A program made the position numbers and the translations under genes. From assembly GCA_040756435.1 (NCBI GenBank), contig JBFLZD010000001.1:1-64000 (forward strand): DNA of 64,000 nucleotides, given 5' to 3'. The notes beneath the pieces are model-generated. The model did not search any database, was not told the origin of the DNA, and saw nothing but the letters and a program-made list of their open reading frames with translations. Source of the stretch: Spirochaetota bacterium. GTDB taxonomy: Bacteria > Spirochaetota > UBA4802 > UB4802. This document shows, one piece after another, positions 35,573 to 45,470 of the stretch; the stretch's first letter is position 1, and each line of letters opens with the position of its first letter.

Positions 35573-35930
35573 AAGTCTTCCTTTAAAAATTGTGTGATAT
35601 CCGTTATTTTTGTCATTTCTCATCATACATTATTGGGATGAGAAATGCCGTATAATCAATTGAAAAATTTTTTTACACCTTCTCAATGTCCACGGCGTGA
35701 TTATTTATAATAATTTCATTGTGCTAAGAACAAAGAGATTTTGATTTATTAACAGTATCTATCGGTACAAATAAATATAACTATAAAAGAAATATCAAAC
35801 CAGAACTGTCAACATAAAAGTTTATAATTATGCAATTATTGTAAAGCATAGTGAAGCAATTGAATTGTGATTGACGGTAAATAATTATCTGTTAACATAT
35901 TATAAAATACTATATAAATGGGGGTTAGCC
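35573..35930. other. Intergenic region, nothing recognised
   Basis: ~358 bp of AT-rich DNA between the leftward deacetylase and the rightward enolase-superfamily gene. No ORF of note, tRNA or repeat was found. Promoters in both directions are expected. Confidence 0.5.
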
Positions 35931-37160
35931 ATGAAAATTAGTTGTATTGAATTATACCATGTTTCCATACCTCTGCGCTATACATTTTGGCCAACGTGGA
36001 TACCCGGGTATCCACAGACACATAACCGATTTACATTGATAAAGCTTATAACTGATGATGGCATAGAAGGGTATTCAGCCGGCTCGGCAATGGGTAAAGA
36101 GCGCGAAGGGTTGGGGGATCTTTTAGCCGGGTATATCATGGGAACTGATCCAAATGATATTGACCGTGTTCAGAGCCTTTTAAAACAGGCAGGGTATTTG
36201 GGGTGGAGGAATTTCTGGATAGAGCCGGCATTCTGGGACATTATAGGCAAAAGTAAAGGCAAGCCTGTCTATGAACTGTTGGGTGGCAATGCACGCCCTA
36301 TTGAGGTATACTGTTCAACCGGTGAAATGCATGATCCGCAAAGACGTGTTGATGAAATCTTAACATTAACTGAGCGTGGATTTAAAACATTTAAACTGAG
36401 GGTAAAAAATAAAGAACTTAAAGACGACATACGCCATATTGAAATAATATCAAAAGGTGTTGGCAATAAAGTAAAACTGGGAGTGGATGCCAACCAGGGG
36501 TGGCCAGTTTCAATAATTGACAGGGTTCCAGAATGGGATTTGAAACGTGCAAAAGAGTTTGTAAGAGCATGTGAGGCCAATAACATTGTGTGGCTTGAGG
36601 AACCACTTGATTCCCGTGATTATGATGGGAATGCAGCGTTAAAGCGTTTTGCTAAAAAAGTAAAAATTTCAGGTGCAGAACTCAACTACGGATGGGATGA
36701 AATTAAGATAATGTTTGAAAAGGACTGTTTCCATATATATCAGCCCGATGCAACGTTTGCCGGTGGCATTGCACAGGTAAAAAAAGTTATTGATACATGC
36801 CATGAGAAAAAGCGTGAATTTTCACCACATACATGGACCAACGGCATTGGATTTTATATTGGCTGGAATATGGTTCTTGCTGATACTAAAAACAAACTGC
36901 CATTGGAATATCCGCTTGAAGAGCCTTCATGGGTACCTGAATACAGGGATGGCATCATTGAGCCAATTATTCCGGATAAAAATGCGATGTTGCAGCCATT
37001 TACACGCCCGGGACTTGGTTTTGAGATTGACAAAAAATTGCTGTCAAAATATGGAAAGCGGTATTTCCGGATGACTGAGTTTGGTTTAAAGATTAAGGTG
37101 ATACGTGAAAAAGGTTTGAAAGAAGCTCTGGCACTCAAAAAACGCAAGGAAGGACAATAA
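35931..37160 (+). CDS. Mandelate racemase/muconate lactonizing enzyme family protein
   Basis: Enolase-superfamily enzyme of 409 residues; abstracts a proton alpha to a carboxylate using Mg2+. The cap domain includes YRYTFWPTWIP-like aromatic residues unusual in the family (PLRYTFWPTWIPGYPQTH). The barrel has FKLRVKNK (Lys-x-Arg in place of Lys-x-Lys), GVDANQGWP and WLEEPLDS for metal-binding Asp and Glu, SGAELNYG for the third ligand and FSPHTW with a catalytic His. This pattern fits the MR subgroup; the substrate is unknown, possibly a sugar acid. It is followed immediately by the 32-codon ORF and asnS, so may be in one operon with them. Confidence 0.83.
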   Translation: MKISCIELYHVSIPLRYTFWPTWIPGYPQTHNRFTLIKLITDDGIEGYSAGSAMGKEREGLGDLLAGYIMGTDPNDIDRVQSLLKQAGYLGWRNFWIEPAFWDIIGKSKGKPVYELLGGNARPIEVYCSTGEMHDPQRRVDEILTLTERGFKTFKLRVKNKELKDDIRHIEIISKGVGNKVKLGVDANQGWPVSIIDRVPEWDLKRAKEFVRACEANNIVWLEEPLDSRDYDGNAALKRFAKKVKISGAELNYGWDEIKIMFEKDCFHIYQPDATFAGGIAQVKKVIDTCHEKKREFSPHTWTNGIGFYIGWNMVLADTKNKLPLEYPLEEPSWVPEYRDGIIEPIIPDKNAMLQPFTRPGLGFEIDKKLLSKYGKRYFRMTEFGLKIKVIREKGLKEALALKKRKEGQ

Positions 37161-37259
37161 ATGCAAAAACAATTGTCTATTGGTAGTGAAGGATTAAACT
37201 ACAATGTTTGGGTAAAACAAATAATTGATGGTATTGAAGGGCGTTGCATAAATATATGA
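37161..37259 (+). CDS. Small 32-residue ORF coupled to asnS
   Basis: Starts directly after the stop codon of the racemase-family gene and has a strong Shine-Dalgarno (AAGGAAGGAC). Its TGA overlaps the asnS ATG as ATGA. The peptide begins [19 protein letters not shown] and is not recognised. The tight spacing on both sides suggests real translation, perhaps for coupling, but no homologue evidence is available. Confidence 0.5.
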   Translation: MQKQLSIGSEGLNYNVWVKQIIDGIEGRCINI

Positions 37260-38641
37260 AGCGAATACGTATTGTCGATTGTTTACGAAGTAATGTCCCT
37301 GTTAATGACTGCACCGTAGCCGGATGGGTGCGAACAAAACGGGAATCCAAAGAAAATATCTTTATTGAAATTAATGATGGCTCCTGCTTATCAAACCTGC
37401 AGGTGGTGGTGGGTGTGGGCGATAGTTATTTTGATACAGCCCAAAGGTTGCATACGGGTGCAAGTGTGTATATACAGGGCAATCTGGTGCCATCCCCTGC
37501 TAAAGGACAGAAGTGGGAACTAAAGCCCACTGTTATTACTGTGTTTGGCGATGCTGATCCTGAAAGCTATCCCTTGCAGAAAAAACGGCATTCATTTGAA
37601 TTTTTACGCGAGATTGCACACCTGCGTCCACGAACTAATACCATGGGTGCCATTATGCGGATCCGCAATCAGGTATCGTATGCCATTCATACCTTCTTTC
37701 AGCAAAAAGGATTTTTGTATGTCCATACGCCCATTATAACTACCAGTGATTGTGAGGGTGCTGGTGAGATGTTTCAGGTAACCACGCTTGATTTGCATAA
37801 TCTGCCGGTGGTTAACGGGTCAATTGATTATGCTCAGGATTTTTTTGGTGCAAAGGCAGCATTAACAGTCAGTGGCCAGCTTGAAGGGGAACTGTTGGCC
37901 ATGGCCTTAGGGGATATTTATACATTTGGCCCCACATTCAGGGCCGAAAATTCCAATACCACACGCCACCTTTCCGAGTTCTGGATGGTTGAGCCCGAGA
38001 TGGCGTTTGCAACGCTTGAAGATGATTGTTCCTTGGCAGAAGAATTTTTGCGATTTGTTTTTAAGTGGGTGCTTGAAAAGTGCCAGGAAGATATGCAGTT
38101 TTTTAATGAGCGAATAAAGCCGGGGATCATCCAGAATTTAGAATTAATTGTTAACAGTTCTTTTGAGATAGTTCCCTATACCGAAGCCATTGAAAAATTG
38201 CAGCAATCCAGAGAATCATTTGAATTTCCCGTACACTGGGGGATGGACCTGCAAACCGAGCATGAACGCTGGTTAACTGAAAAATATTTCAAAAAACCAA
38301 TAATAGTTATACATTATCCAAAAGCAATAAAAGCTTTTTATATGAAGCTTAATGACGATAATAACACTGTAAGGGCAATGGATGTATTGGTACCGGGTGT
38401 TGGCGAGATTATTGGCGGAAGTGAGCGTGAGGACCGATACGATGTGTTGATTGCACGTATGAAAGAAATGGGATTAAACCCTGATGACTACTGGTGGTAT
38501 TTAGATATACGGAAATTTGGCTCAGCACCACATGCTGGGTTTGGTCTGGGATTTGAGCGCGCAATTCAGTTTATTACCGGTATGCAGAATATACGTGATG
38601 TTATACCATTCCCCCGAACACCGGGAAATGCACGATTTTAG
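37256..38641 (+). CDS. asnS: Asparaginyl-tRNA synthetase
   Basis: Class IIb synthetase of 461 residues. The N-terminal OB-fold anticodon-binding domain has [22 protein letters not shown]. Catalytic blocks are [20 protein letters not shown] (motif 1 region), [21 protein letters not shown] (motif 2) and the C-terminal [12 protein letters not shown] (motif 3). Use of Asn rather than Asp is inferred from the [12 protein letters not shown] pattern and the [18 protein letters not shown] block of AsnRS. Its ATG overlaps the stop of the upstream 32-codon ORF. It is followed 15 bp downstream by rpiB. Confidence 0.95.
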   Translation: MKRIRIVDCLRSNVPVNDCTVAGWVRTKRESKENIFIEINDGSCLSNLQVVVGVGDSYFDTAQRLHTGASVYIQGNLVPSPAKGQKWELKPTVITVFGDADPESYPLQKKRHSFEFLREIAHLRPRTNTMGAIMRIRNQVSYAIHTFFQQKGFLYVHTPIITTSDCEGAGEMFQVTTLDLHNLPVVNGSIDYAQDFFGAKAALTVSGQLEGELLAMALGDIYTFGPTFRAENSNTTRHLSEFWMVEPEMAFATLEDDCSLAEEFLRFVFKWVLEKCQEDMQFFNERIKPGIIQNLELIVNSSFEIVPYTEAIEKLQQSRESFEFPVHWGMDLQTEHERWLTEKYFKKPIIVIHYPKAIKAFYMKLNDDNNTVRAMDVLVPGVGEIIGGSEREDRYDVLIARMKEMGLNPDDYWWYLDIRKFGSAPHAGFGLGFERAIQFITGMQNIRDVIPFPRTPGNARF

Positions 38642-38655
38642 CAGGTGGATAGTAT

Positions 38656-39093
38656 ATGAAAATAGCAATTGGCAATGATCATGCAGGTGTTGAACTGAAG
38701 CAATATATCATACAGCATTTTAATGAGCATGATTTTATTAATGTTGGTACTGATGTCACACAATCATGCGATTATCCTGATTATGTAAAATTAGTTGCTG
38801 AATTGGTACAAAAAGGTGAGGCAGATTGTGGCATAGCAATATGCGGTACAGGCATAGGTGCATCAATTGTTGCTAATAAACATAAGGGTATTCGTGCTGC
38901 ACTGTGTACCAATGAGTTTATGGCTACCATGGCACGAAGGCACAATGATGCAAATGTTCTGGTGCTGGGTGCACGGGTTGTTGGAATGGATTTAGCTATT
39001 CACATAACAGCAGCATTTTTGGAAGGGATGTTTGAAGGTGGCCGCCATCAGCGCAGGTTAGATAAAATTACACAGATAGAAAAAATACAATGA
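38656..39093 (+). CDS. rpiB: Ribose 5-phosphate isomerase B
   Basis: RpiB/LacA family isomerase of 145 residues that interconverts ribulose 5-phosphate and ribose 5-phosphate, feeding PRPP synthesis. Family motifs are AIGNDHAGVELK, DVTQSCDYPDY, GIAICGTGIGASIVANK (catalytic Cys in ICGTG) and HNDANVLVLGARVVG. The length is standard. It lies 15 bp after asnS and overlaps the next gene by 4 bp (ATGA). Confidence 0.94.
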   Translation: MKIAIGNDHAGVELKQYIIQHFNEHDFINVGTDVTQSCDYPDYVKLVAELVQKGEADCGIAICGTGIGASIVANKHKGIRAALCTNEFMATMARRHNDANVLVLGARVVGMDLAIHITAAFLEGMFEGGRHQRRLDKITQIEKIQ

Positions 39094-40751
39094 AAAAGTT
39101 CAATATAAAAAACTATTATGCTGTCATCGGTATTGTTTTTCTATCAGTGTTGTGCATTGCATTGACGTATGATAGCACCTACCATGTTATGTTTACATCT
39201 GAAGGCCTGGACCTGTTTAATGCAAAAAAAATTAAACTACAAGGAAATCAATCTGGATTTTCTATAGCAAAAATAAATTATAAAGATTCCGTAAATCCAC
39301 TTGTTACCGATTTATTGATTACCTTTGATAAGGATTTTCCCACAATGGTCAAGGATGATACTGGCCATTATGCAATACGCTATGCGCAGTACACATATTC
39401 AAAAGAAGATATAGAAAACGAAGGGTGTGCATATTTTTTCCATAAAGATCACCGTGTTGAAATACAAACTGCAAAGAATAATTGGCTAACTAACTGCACT
39501 GATTTAGGATCGTTCACCTTGGAGGCAAAACTGAAGCTTACGAAATACAGTCCTCAGGCGGTAGTGCTTTCGCGTATTGGTTATTCAGGTGGCAAACAGG
39601 GTTTTGAGATTCTGTGTGTAAATGATAAGCTTGCAGTGCGGTTTTATAAGATGTTTTATAAAAAGGATAATGTGCCGGTTGATGTTTTCTGTCACCGCTC
39701 ACCGTCTCTTGCATTAAACACCTGGTACCATATTGCGGTTAGTTTTGATAGAATATCGGGAAAATTAGAAACCATGATCAATGGGGATGTTGTAGAAACT
39801 ATTTTCTGTACAGAAAGTGGAGAGCCGTTTGTTGATGTTATGGTGCCACGGTTTATATGTCAGGACATACCGATTGCTGTGGTGGGCAAGCATTTTTATG
39901 GATTCTTAGATAAAGTAAGGATTGCCCAACGATATATTCAGGATTTAGAAAAAGAAACTGAAATAGCAAAGACACAATTCAAGGCAATAACCTATAATCA
40001 GAGAGACACTATAAACCGTGAGGGTATCATCACAAGCCCCGTATATACATTCCCGGACTATGGGACCATGGTGACGCTTTTTCAATGGGATGAAAAGTTA
40101 CCTCCATCAACGTTTATATGGATGGAATTCAGAATCAGTGATGCATTTTTCAAAGCAGATGATGAAACGCCTCAATGGTTTAGAATAACAAATAAGCAAA
40201 AAAATATATATCTGCACAGAGTTGGCAATGAATATCTCAGAGGGAAATTTTACCAATGGCGGGCACATTTAATAGCTTCGCCTGATGGATACAGTGCTCC
40301 GGTTATCTACAATATTGGATTACAGTATGCATTGGATACAGCTCCACAACCACCGATTTTTGTTACCGTCGATTTGGTTGGGAACAATATGATCACACTG
40401 AAGTGGAAGAAGAACGTTGAGTATGACATACTGGGATATAATATTTACTATGGAGTAAAAAGCAAACAATACGATGGCATCATACGAACTGTTAACGGCA
40501 AACGTATTTCCAATGAACTATCGGATACAAATGGATATATTACAGTAACACTAACAAATGATGTCATTGAAGAAAACCGTGCCAATGATACAAAAAACTT
40601 TTTAACCTTTCCAATATTAAAGAATAATGTTCTGTATTTTTTTGCAGTGACTGCCTATGATTCATATAAACCTGATACCATGTTTAATCACGAATCAAAA
40701 CATTCAAAAGAAGTAAGCGCCCGCCCTGATCCCGGATCAGATATTAAGTAG
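39090..40751 (+). CDS. Exported LamG/fibronectin-III-like protein
   Basis: Protein of 553 residues, exported or membrane anchored through the N-terminal hydrophobic segment YAVIGIVFLSVLCIALTY. Residues ~110-290 look like a LamG/concanavalin A-like domain (FTLEAKLKL, NTWYHIAVSFDRISGKLETMINGD, GFLDKVRIAQRY). A later beta-rich part includes LKWKKNVEYDILGYNIYYG, typical of a fibronectin type III domain at ~425-535. It probably binds carbohydrate or surface ligands; specificity is unknown. It overlaps rpiB by 4 bp, likely the end of the operon. Confidence 0.7.
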   Translation: MKKFNIKNYYAVIGIVFLSVLCIALTYDSTYHVMFTSEGLDLFNAKKIKLQGNQSGFSIAKINYKDSVNPLVTDLLITFDKDFPTMVKDDTGHYAIRYAQYTYSKEDIENEGCAYFFHKDHRVEIQTAKNNWLTNCTDLGSFTLEAKLKLTKYSPQAVVLSRIGYSGGKQGFEILCVNDKLAVRFYKMFYKKDNVPVDVFCHRSPSLALNTWYHIAVSFDRISGKLETMINGDVVETIFCTESGEPFVDVMVPRFICQDIPIAVVGKHFYGFLDKVRIAQRYIQDLEKETEIAKTQFKAITYNQRDTINREGIITSPVYTFPDYGTMVTLFQWDEKLPPSTFIWMEFRISDAFFKADDETPQWFRITNKQKNIYLHRVGNEYLRGKFYQWRAHLIASPDGYSAPVIYNIGLQYALDTAPQPPIFVTVDLVGNNMITLKWKKNVEYDILGYNIYYGVKSKQYDGIIRTVNGKRISNELSDTNGYITVTLTNDVIEENRANDTKNFLTFPILKNNVLYFFAVTAYDSYKPDTMFNHESKHSKEVSARPDPGSDIK

Positions 40752-40836
40752 AACGAAACTTCAATTATACTTGCAATTGTTATTTGTATATCCTATTATG
40801 AAATAAAATTATCATTAACCATAAAAAGGTAATTAT

Positions 40837-43065
40837 ATGAAAGTATTTACTATCAGTGAACTTATTGGGACTATGAAGCAATTCCCTCTTCTGCAAAAGG
40901 TATCGCCTGTTGAGGTGGTAAAGTCTTTGACATTTTTTAAAGATGTCCCTGAAGAGGTTTTACAGGAGATAGTTGATGGTATATTCATACATCAGTATGC
41001 AAAAGATGAAATTATAAGCAGACACGGGCGATACAATGAGTGGTTATATGTTGTGCTTAGGGGTGAAATTTCAGTATTTATTATTACACCTGATTATACC
41101 AAATTGGAGCTATATGCATTAGGGCCTGAAGACTTTTTTGGTGAGGACATTGTAATCCGCAATGAGCCACGAGAAAGCACGGCAATAGCATTTACTGAAT
41201 GTATCTTACTTGCAATTGGGAAGCAGGAATTGACAAAAATTATTGCATCTTCACCTGCAACCTATGAAAAACTCAATAATGCGTTTCTGCAGCGAAAAAT
41301 GCGTAACAATCTTCGTTCCATACCAATATTCACACATCTGCGCGAAGAGGTTTTCAATGAAATACTGGATGTTGTCAGATTGGTTCATGTAAAAAAAGGT
41401 GATGTGATTTTTAAACAGGGTGATGTTGGTGATGCATTATTTTTAATCCGAAAAGGTGATGTGAGTGTCTACAGGGCAATGAATAAAAATGAAGAACTCA
41501 TATCCTTGCTTGCCGAGGGAAACTTTTTTGGTGAAATGGCCCTGGTACTGGGTGAGCCACGGAATGCTACTGTTATAGCTAATGATGATTGTGAATTGCT
41601 TAAGATTGATAAAAATGATTTTGATTCCATAATAGCACGTTATGTTGATGTCTATAATACCATTCAGGCTGTTGCACTTGAGCGGGTGACAGGGCATGAA
41701 CTTTTTGACAGCAATGAAGCATTTATATCAAAAAAGCTTATAGAATTAAATAGGGCTGTAAATAAACATATTGATGTTATTGCACAGTGTACCTTTGAAA
41801 CGCCAAAAGGAAGTGCCCTGCTTGCAACGTTGCCTGGGTCTCGTTACCCTTATGTCTATCCGCGCGATAGTGCCTGTGCAACTCGAATGTTATATCGCAT
41901 TGCAATGAGCCGTTTGCGTTCAAAAGACATTGCTTTTAGACTTCTTGCCGGCATTGCTAAATTTATTTACAATTGCCAGCGTGACGATGGGTACTGGGGA
42001 CAGCGGTATGGGCTTGATGCAGCTGATAAAAGTATTTATAAGCAGGAAGACAATGTGGCGCATGGTGTGTCCATTTTGTGTAGATATCTGCTTGCAGCCA
42101 AAAGCAGGGGGCATATTCCTCATGACAGTGAAGCATATATAGAGTCAATATATAAAGGTGCAATGTTTGCGGTTAAACGCTACTATCGTAATGAAATACA
42201 TTTGTTTTATTCCACAACATCCATCCATGAATCAGCAATAGAAGAAGGATATTCAATATGGGTTAATTATGCATATTACTGTATGCTGCTTTTAATTGAG
42301 CAGGTGGCAAAGGAATTTAACTGTGAAACTAAATTTGGAAAAGCTTTTTTACTGAAAGAGGGATTTGGGACCATTGTTAAAAATGTATTTACCATTGGGG
42401 ACAGACTTATACGGCGGCTGAAACCTGATGGTGAGGCGGATTTGCGCCCTGATATAACATTGATGAGTCCGTTTTTCTTTGGTACCGGGATAGTGCCGGA
42501 TATTTTTATACCAGATGAGATTTTTATTAACACGATGAAATTTGTAGAGGATACTCTTTGGGACCCTGATCTGGGGATGCTACAGCGATACTTGCCATTT
42601 ATTGAAGATCCCAATACGCATGTACATGCTGGTAATGGACCATGGGTACAGTATACTGCAATGCTGGCACAGTATTATTATTTTACAGGTAACATTGAAA
42701 AAGGTGATACAATTATGGATATTATAGATAGCTATAGCACGGATGGCTATTTGTGTGAACATTTAACCACACCAGACAGGTTTCATGAATTTATGACATT
42801 AGAATGGTTACCGGGAAGTGATGTGAATAAAGAATTTGCACCTGATATTATGGTTGACGGAATCACCTATGATTTAATTGTTGAGGAACTTAATCATATG
42901 AAAAATTCTTATGATCAGATAAAAAGAAAAATTGAAACGGGATCTTTGCGCTATCTTACTTTTGCAATCCCGCTCATGTGGTCACATGCTGAATATGCAA
43001 TGGCCCTATTGTTAAAAACATGGCGGCAATTACAGGATACGGGAGTTAAGCAACACATTTTATGA
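40837..43065 (+). CDS. Two cyclic-nucleotide-binding domains fused to a GH15-like glycosidase
   Basis: Cytosolic protein of 742 residues. Residues ~25-135 form the first cNMP-binding domain (FFGEDIVIRNEPRESTAIA). Residues ~150-265 form the second, whose phosphate-binding cassette FFGEMALVLGEPRNATVIA has the canonical Arg. The rest resembles the alpha/alpha-barrel of glycoside hydrolase family 15: GSRYPYVYPRDSACATRML, CQRDDGYWGQRYGLDA, EEGYSIWVNYAYYCMLL and AGNGPWVQYTAMLAQYY. The fusion implies allosteric control of glycan hydrolysis by cAMP or cGMP; the cyclase at 2712 is a possible source. Catalytic Glu residues need an alignment. It overlaps the CCA-enzyme gene by 4 bp. Confidence 0.85.
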   Translation: MKVFTISELIGTMKQFPLLQKVSPVEVVKSLTFFKDVPEEVLQEIVDGIFIHQYAKDEIISRHGRYNEWLYVVLRGEISVFIITPDYTKLELYALGPEDFFGEDIVIRNEPRESTAIAFTECILLAIGKQELTKIIASSPATYEKLNNAFLQRKMRNNLRSIPIFTHLREEVFNEILDVVRLVHVKKGDVIFKQGDVGDALFLIRKGDVSVYRAMNKNEELISLLAEGNFFGEMALVLGEPRNATVIANDDCELLKIDKNDFDSIIARYVDVYNTIQAVALERVTGHELFDSNEAFISKKLIELNRAVNKHIDVIAQCTFETPKGSALLATLPGSRYPYVYPRDSACATRMLYRIAMSRLRSKDIAFRLLAGIAKFIYNCQRDDGYWGQRYGLDAADKSIYKQEDNVAHGVSILCRYLLAAKSRGHIPHDSEAYIESIYKGAMFAVKRYYRNEIHLFYSTTSIHESAIEEGYSIWVNYAYYCMLLLIEQVAKEFNCETKFGKAFLLKEGFGTIVKNVFTIGDRLIRRLKPDGEADLRPDITLMSPFFFGTGIVPDIFIPDEIFINTMKFVEDTLWDPDLGMLQRYLPFIEDPNTHVHAGNGPWVQYTAMLAQYYYFTGNIEKGDTIMDIIDSYSTDGYLCEHLTTPDRFHEFMTLEWLPGSDVNKEFAPDIMVDGITYDLIVEELNHMKNSYDQIKRKIETGSLRYLTFAIPLMWSHAEYAMALLLKTWRQLQDTGVKQHIL

Positions 43066-44486
43066 AGACGTATACCGTAACATTAGAAATTCCTCCACGA
43101 GTAGCAAAAGAAATTAAGGCTATATATACAACATTAACCAACAATGGGTATGAATGTTATTTAATTGGTGGATCCGTGCGTGACCTTATTTTAGGAATAC
43201 CTGTGTATGATTATGATTTTGCAACTAATGCATATCCAGAAGAAGTAATGAAGCTTTTTAAAAAAGTTGTGCCAACAGGGATAAAGCATGGAACGGTGAC
43301 AGTTCTTATGCATTATTCTCAGTATGAGATAACTACATACAGGGCTGATGGCAAATACACTGATGGAAGACATCCTGATACAGTTGTTTTTTCACAAACT
43401 CTTAAGGAGGATGTTGAACGCCGTGATTTTACCATAAATGGCCTTGCCTATGATGTTAACACCAGCCAGGTCATTGATTATGTAGGAGGCATGCGTGATA
43501 TTGAAAAAAAGATTATCCGCACCATAGGCGATCCCCTTCAGCGATTCAGTGAGGATGGGTTGCGCCCATTCAGGGCATGCAGGTTAGCTGCAAAGCTTCA
43601 TTTCAGCATTTATAAGGAAACACTGGAAGCTATTCCACAAGTACTGGATATAGCAAAAAAGATATCTGTAGAGCGGGTACGCGATGAAATAAAGAAAATG
43701 CTTGAAGCCGATAAACCATCTGAAGGTTTTGAATATTTACGAGTTACAGGGTTGCTTGATCTCTGCATGCCTGAGCTGTCGCAAGGTTTTGGTATGGAAC
43801 AGAATAAATACCACATGTACGATATTTATTATCACAGCATCTATTCATGTGATGCTGCTCCTAAGGAAAAACCATTAGTCCGACTTGCAGCATTGTTGCA
43901 TGATATTGGAAAAATACCTACACGGCGTGAAGGGAGTGATGGTGATTATACTTTTTACAATCACGAGGTGATAAGTTCCAAAATTGCACGCAAGATCATG
44001 CGCAGGCTTAAATTTTCCAATGATGAAATAGAGTATGTAACCAATCTTATTGTAAACCATATGTTTCATTATACCAACGACTGGACAGATGGAGCAGTGC
44101 GCCGATTTATACGAAAAGTTGGATTAGATAATCTTGATGATCTATTTATATTGCGCCTTGCTGATAGATGTGGCAATGGAATGAGAGATGGATTGCCAGA
44201 ACCTATAAAAAAGCTTAAAAGGCACATCCAAAAGGTTATTGAAAAAGATAATGCATTTACTGTTAAGGATCTGGATATAGATGGATATATATTGATGGAA
44301 CATCTTAATTTGAAACCCGGGCCTGTGATTGGCAAAATCCTTAATGAGTTACTGGAACGGGTCCTTGACAACCCTGAATTGAATAAACAGGAAACACTTT
44401 TGCAAATGGCACACGAATTGTATGCTGCCATGGCTCGTGATAACACAGCCACTCACCATGACAGCACACATCATCATACTGTTTAA
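43062..44486 (+). CDS. cca: CCA-adding enzyme/poly(A) polymerase family with HD domain
   Basis: Class II nucleotidyltransferase of 474 residues, adding CCA to tRNA 3' ends or (in some lineages) A. The head has IGGSVRDLILG and YDYDFATNA with the metal DxD, then ERRDFTINGLAYD and EDGLRPFRACRLAAKL. An HD domain (LVRLAALLHDIGKIPTR) occupies residues ~270-400. Neither tRNA in this window encodes its CCA, so a CCA activity is needed. Full nucleotide preference cannot be read here. It starts in an ATGA overlap with the CNB/GH15 gene and ends convergently with mtnP. Confidence 0.9.
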   Translation: MKTYTVTLEIPPRVAKEIKAIYTTLTNNGYECYLIGGSVRDLILGIPVYDYDFATNAYPEEVMKLFKKVVPTGIKHGTVTVLMHYSQYEITTYRADGKYTDGRHPDTVVFSQTLKEDVERRDFTINGLAYDVNTSQVIDYVGGMRDIEKKIIRTIGDPLQRFSEDGLRPFRACRLAAKLHFSIYKETLEAIPQVLDIAKKISVERVRDEIKKMLEADKPSEGFEYLRVTGLLDLCMPELSQGFGMEQNKYHMYDIYYHSIYSCDAAPKEKPLVRLAALLHDIGKIPTRREGSDGDYTFYNHEVISSKIARKIMRRLKFSNDEIEYVTNLIVNHMFHYTNDWTDGAVRRFIRKVGLDNLDDLFILRLADRCGNGMRDGLPEPIKKLKRHIQKVIEKDNAFTVKDLDIDGYILMEHLNLKPGPVIGKILNELLERVLDNPELNKQETLLQMAHELYAAMARDNTATHHDSTHHHTV

Positions 44487-45349
44487 GAAAAGTAGTTAGG
44501 CAATATTGATTTTAGTTTTTTCTTTTGTTTACTGCTTTGCTTTTTGGGATCAGTTATAACTGCATATTTTATTGCTTCCTTGCACCCACAATCCCTTTCT
44601 TTAGTAAGCAATGGTATTAATTCTTTTATAAGGGCTTTGGCATTTGAGGCATTTTTATTAAGATTATTGACAACCATATCAACGGTTACATGCTCCTCAT
44701 CCTCCTTCCAGCAATCATAGTCGGTACTCATGCAGATGACTGCGTAACACATCTCTGCTTCACGGGCAAGCTTGGCTTCGGGTAACGTACTCATGTTGAT
44801 TACACCCGCCTGCCATGAACGGTAGAGGTGACTTTCAGCACGGGTGGAAAATGCAGGCCCTTCCATGCATATCAGCGTTTCATTGGTATGCATGGGTATA
44901 TTAAGTTTTTGAGCTGCAACAAGTATTAATTCATGAAGTCTGCTGCAGAATGGGTCAGCAAAGGCAATATGGGCAGCTATCCCATCACCAAAAAAGGTTG
45001 AAATGCGTGATTTTGTGCGATCAATAATCTGGTTGGGTATTACAAAATCTAGTGGCTTAATGCGCTCTTTCAAGCTACCCACAGCGGAAAATGCCACTAT
45101 CTGACCTGCACCCAGCATTTTGAGTGATGCAATGTTTGCACGATAGTTAATTTCATGAGGCAGGATAAAATGACCACGACCATGGCGAGGTAAAAATCCG
45201 GCTTTAACTCCACCAACTTCTGCAATGGTAATAACATCTGAAGGCATGCCCCAGGGTGTTTTTACTTTTACTTCATCCAATATAGTAACACCTTCAATCT
45301 GATACAGACCCGAGCCTCCAATGATGCCAACATCAATTTTTGGTTTCAT
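44483..45349 (-). CDS. mtnP: S-methyl-5'-thioadenosine phosphorylase
   Basis: Nucleoside phosphorylase of 288 residues in methionine salvage. IGGSGLYQIEGVTILDE, FLPRHGRGHFILPHEINYRAN, CMEGPAFSTRAES, GVINMSTLPEAKLAREAEMCYA and MSTDYDCW are recognisable. The Asp in the last motif, where guanosine/inosine phosphorylases carry Asn, supports MTA or adenosine-type substrates. The final ~30 residues are a Lys-rich tail. It lies downstream of the histidine-kinase gene on the same strand and overlaps the cca stop by 4 bp. Confidence 0.9.
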   Translation of the reverse strand: MKPKIDVGIIGGSGLYQIEGVTILDEVKVKTPWGMPSDVITIAEVGGVKAGFLPRHGRGHFILPHEINYRANIASLKMLGAGQIVAFSAVGSLKERIKPLDFVIPNQIIDRTKSRISTFFGDGIAAHIAFADPFCSRLHELILVAAQKLNIPMHTNETLICMEGPAFSTRAESHLYRSWQAGVINMSTLPEAKLAREAEMCYAVICMSTDYDCWKEDEEHVTVDMVVNNLNKNASNAKALIKELIPLLTKERDCGCKEAIKYAVITDPKKQSSKQKKKLKSILPNYFS

Positions 45350-45470
45350 AAATTTTCTCCCTTAAAAAAAAGTATTTATCATCAGTGCTATTTCTCATCA
45401 AGCGGTTGCGTAGTATATCACTGTATAGATGCCCACCAACGCTACAGTGTATCCCTCATCCTTTCCGGTA

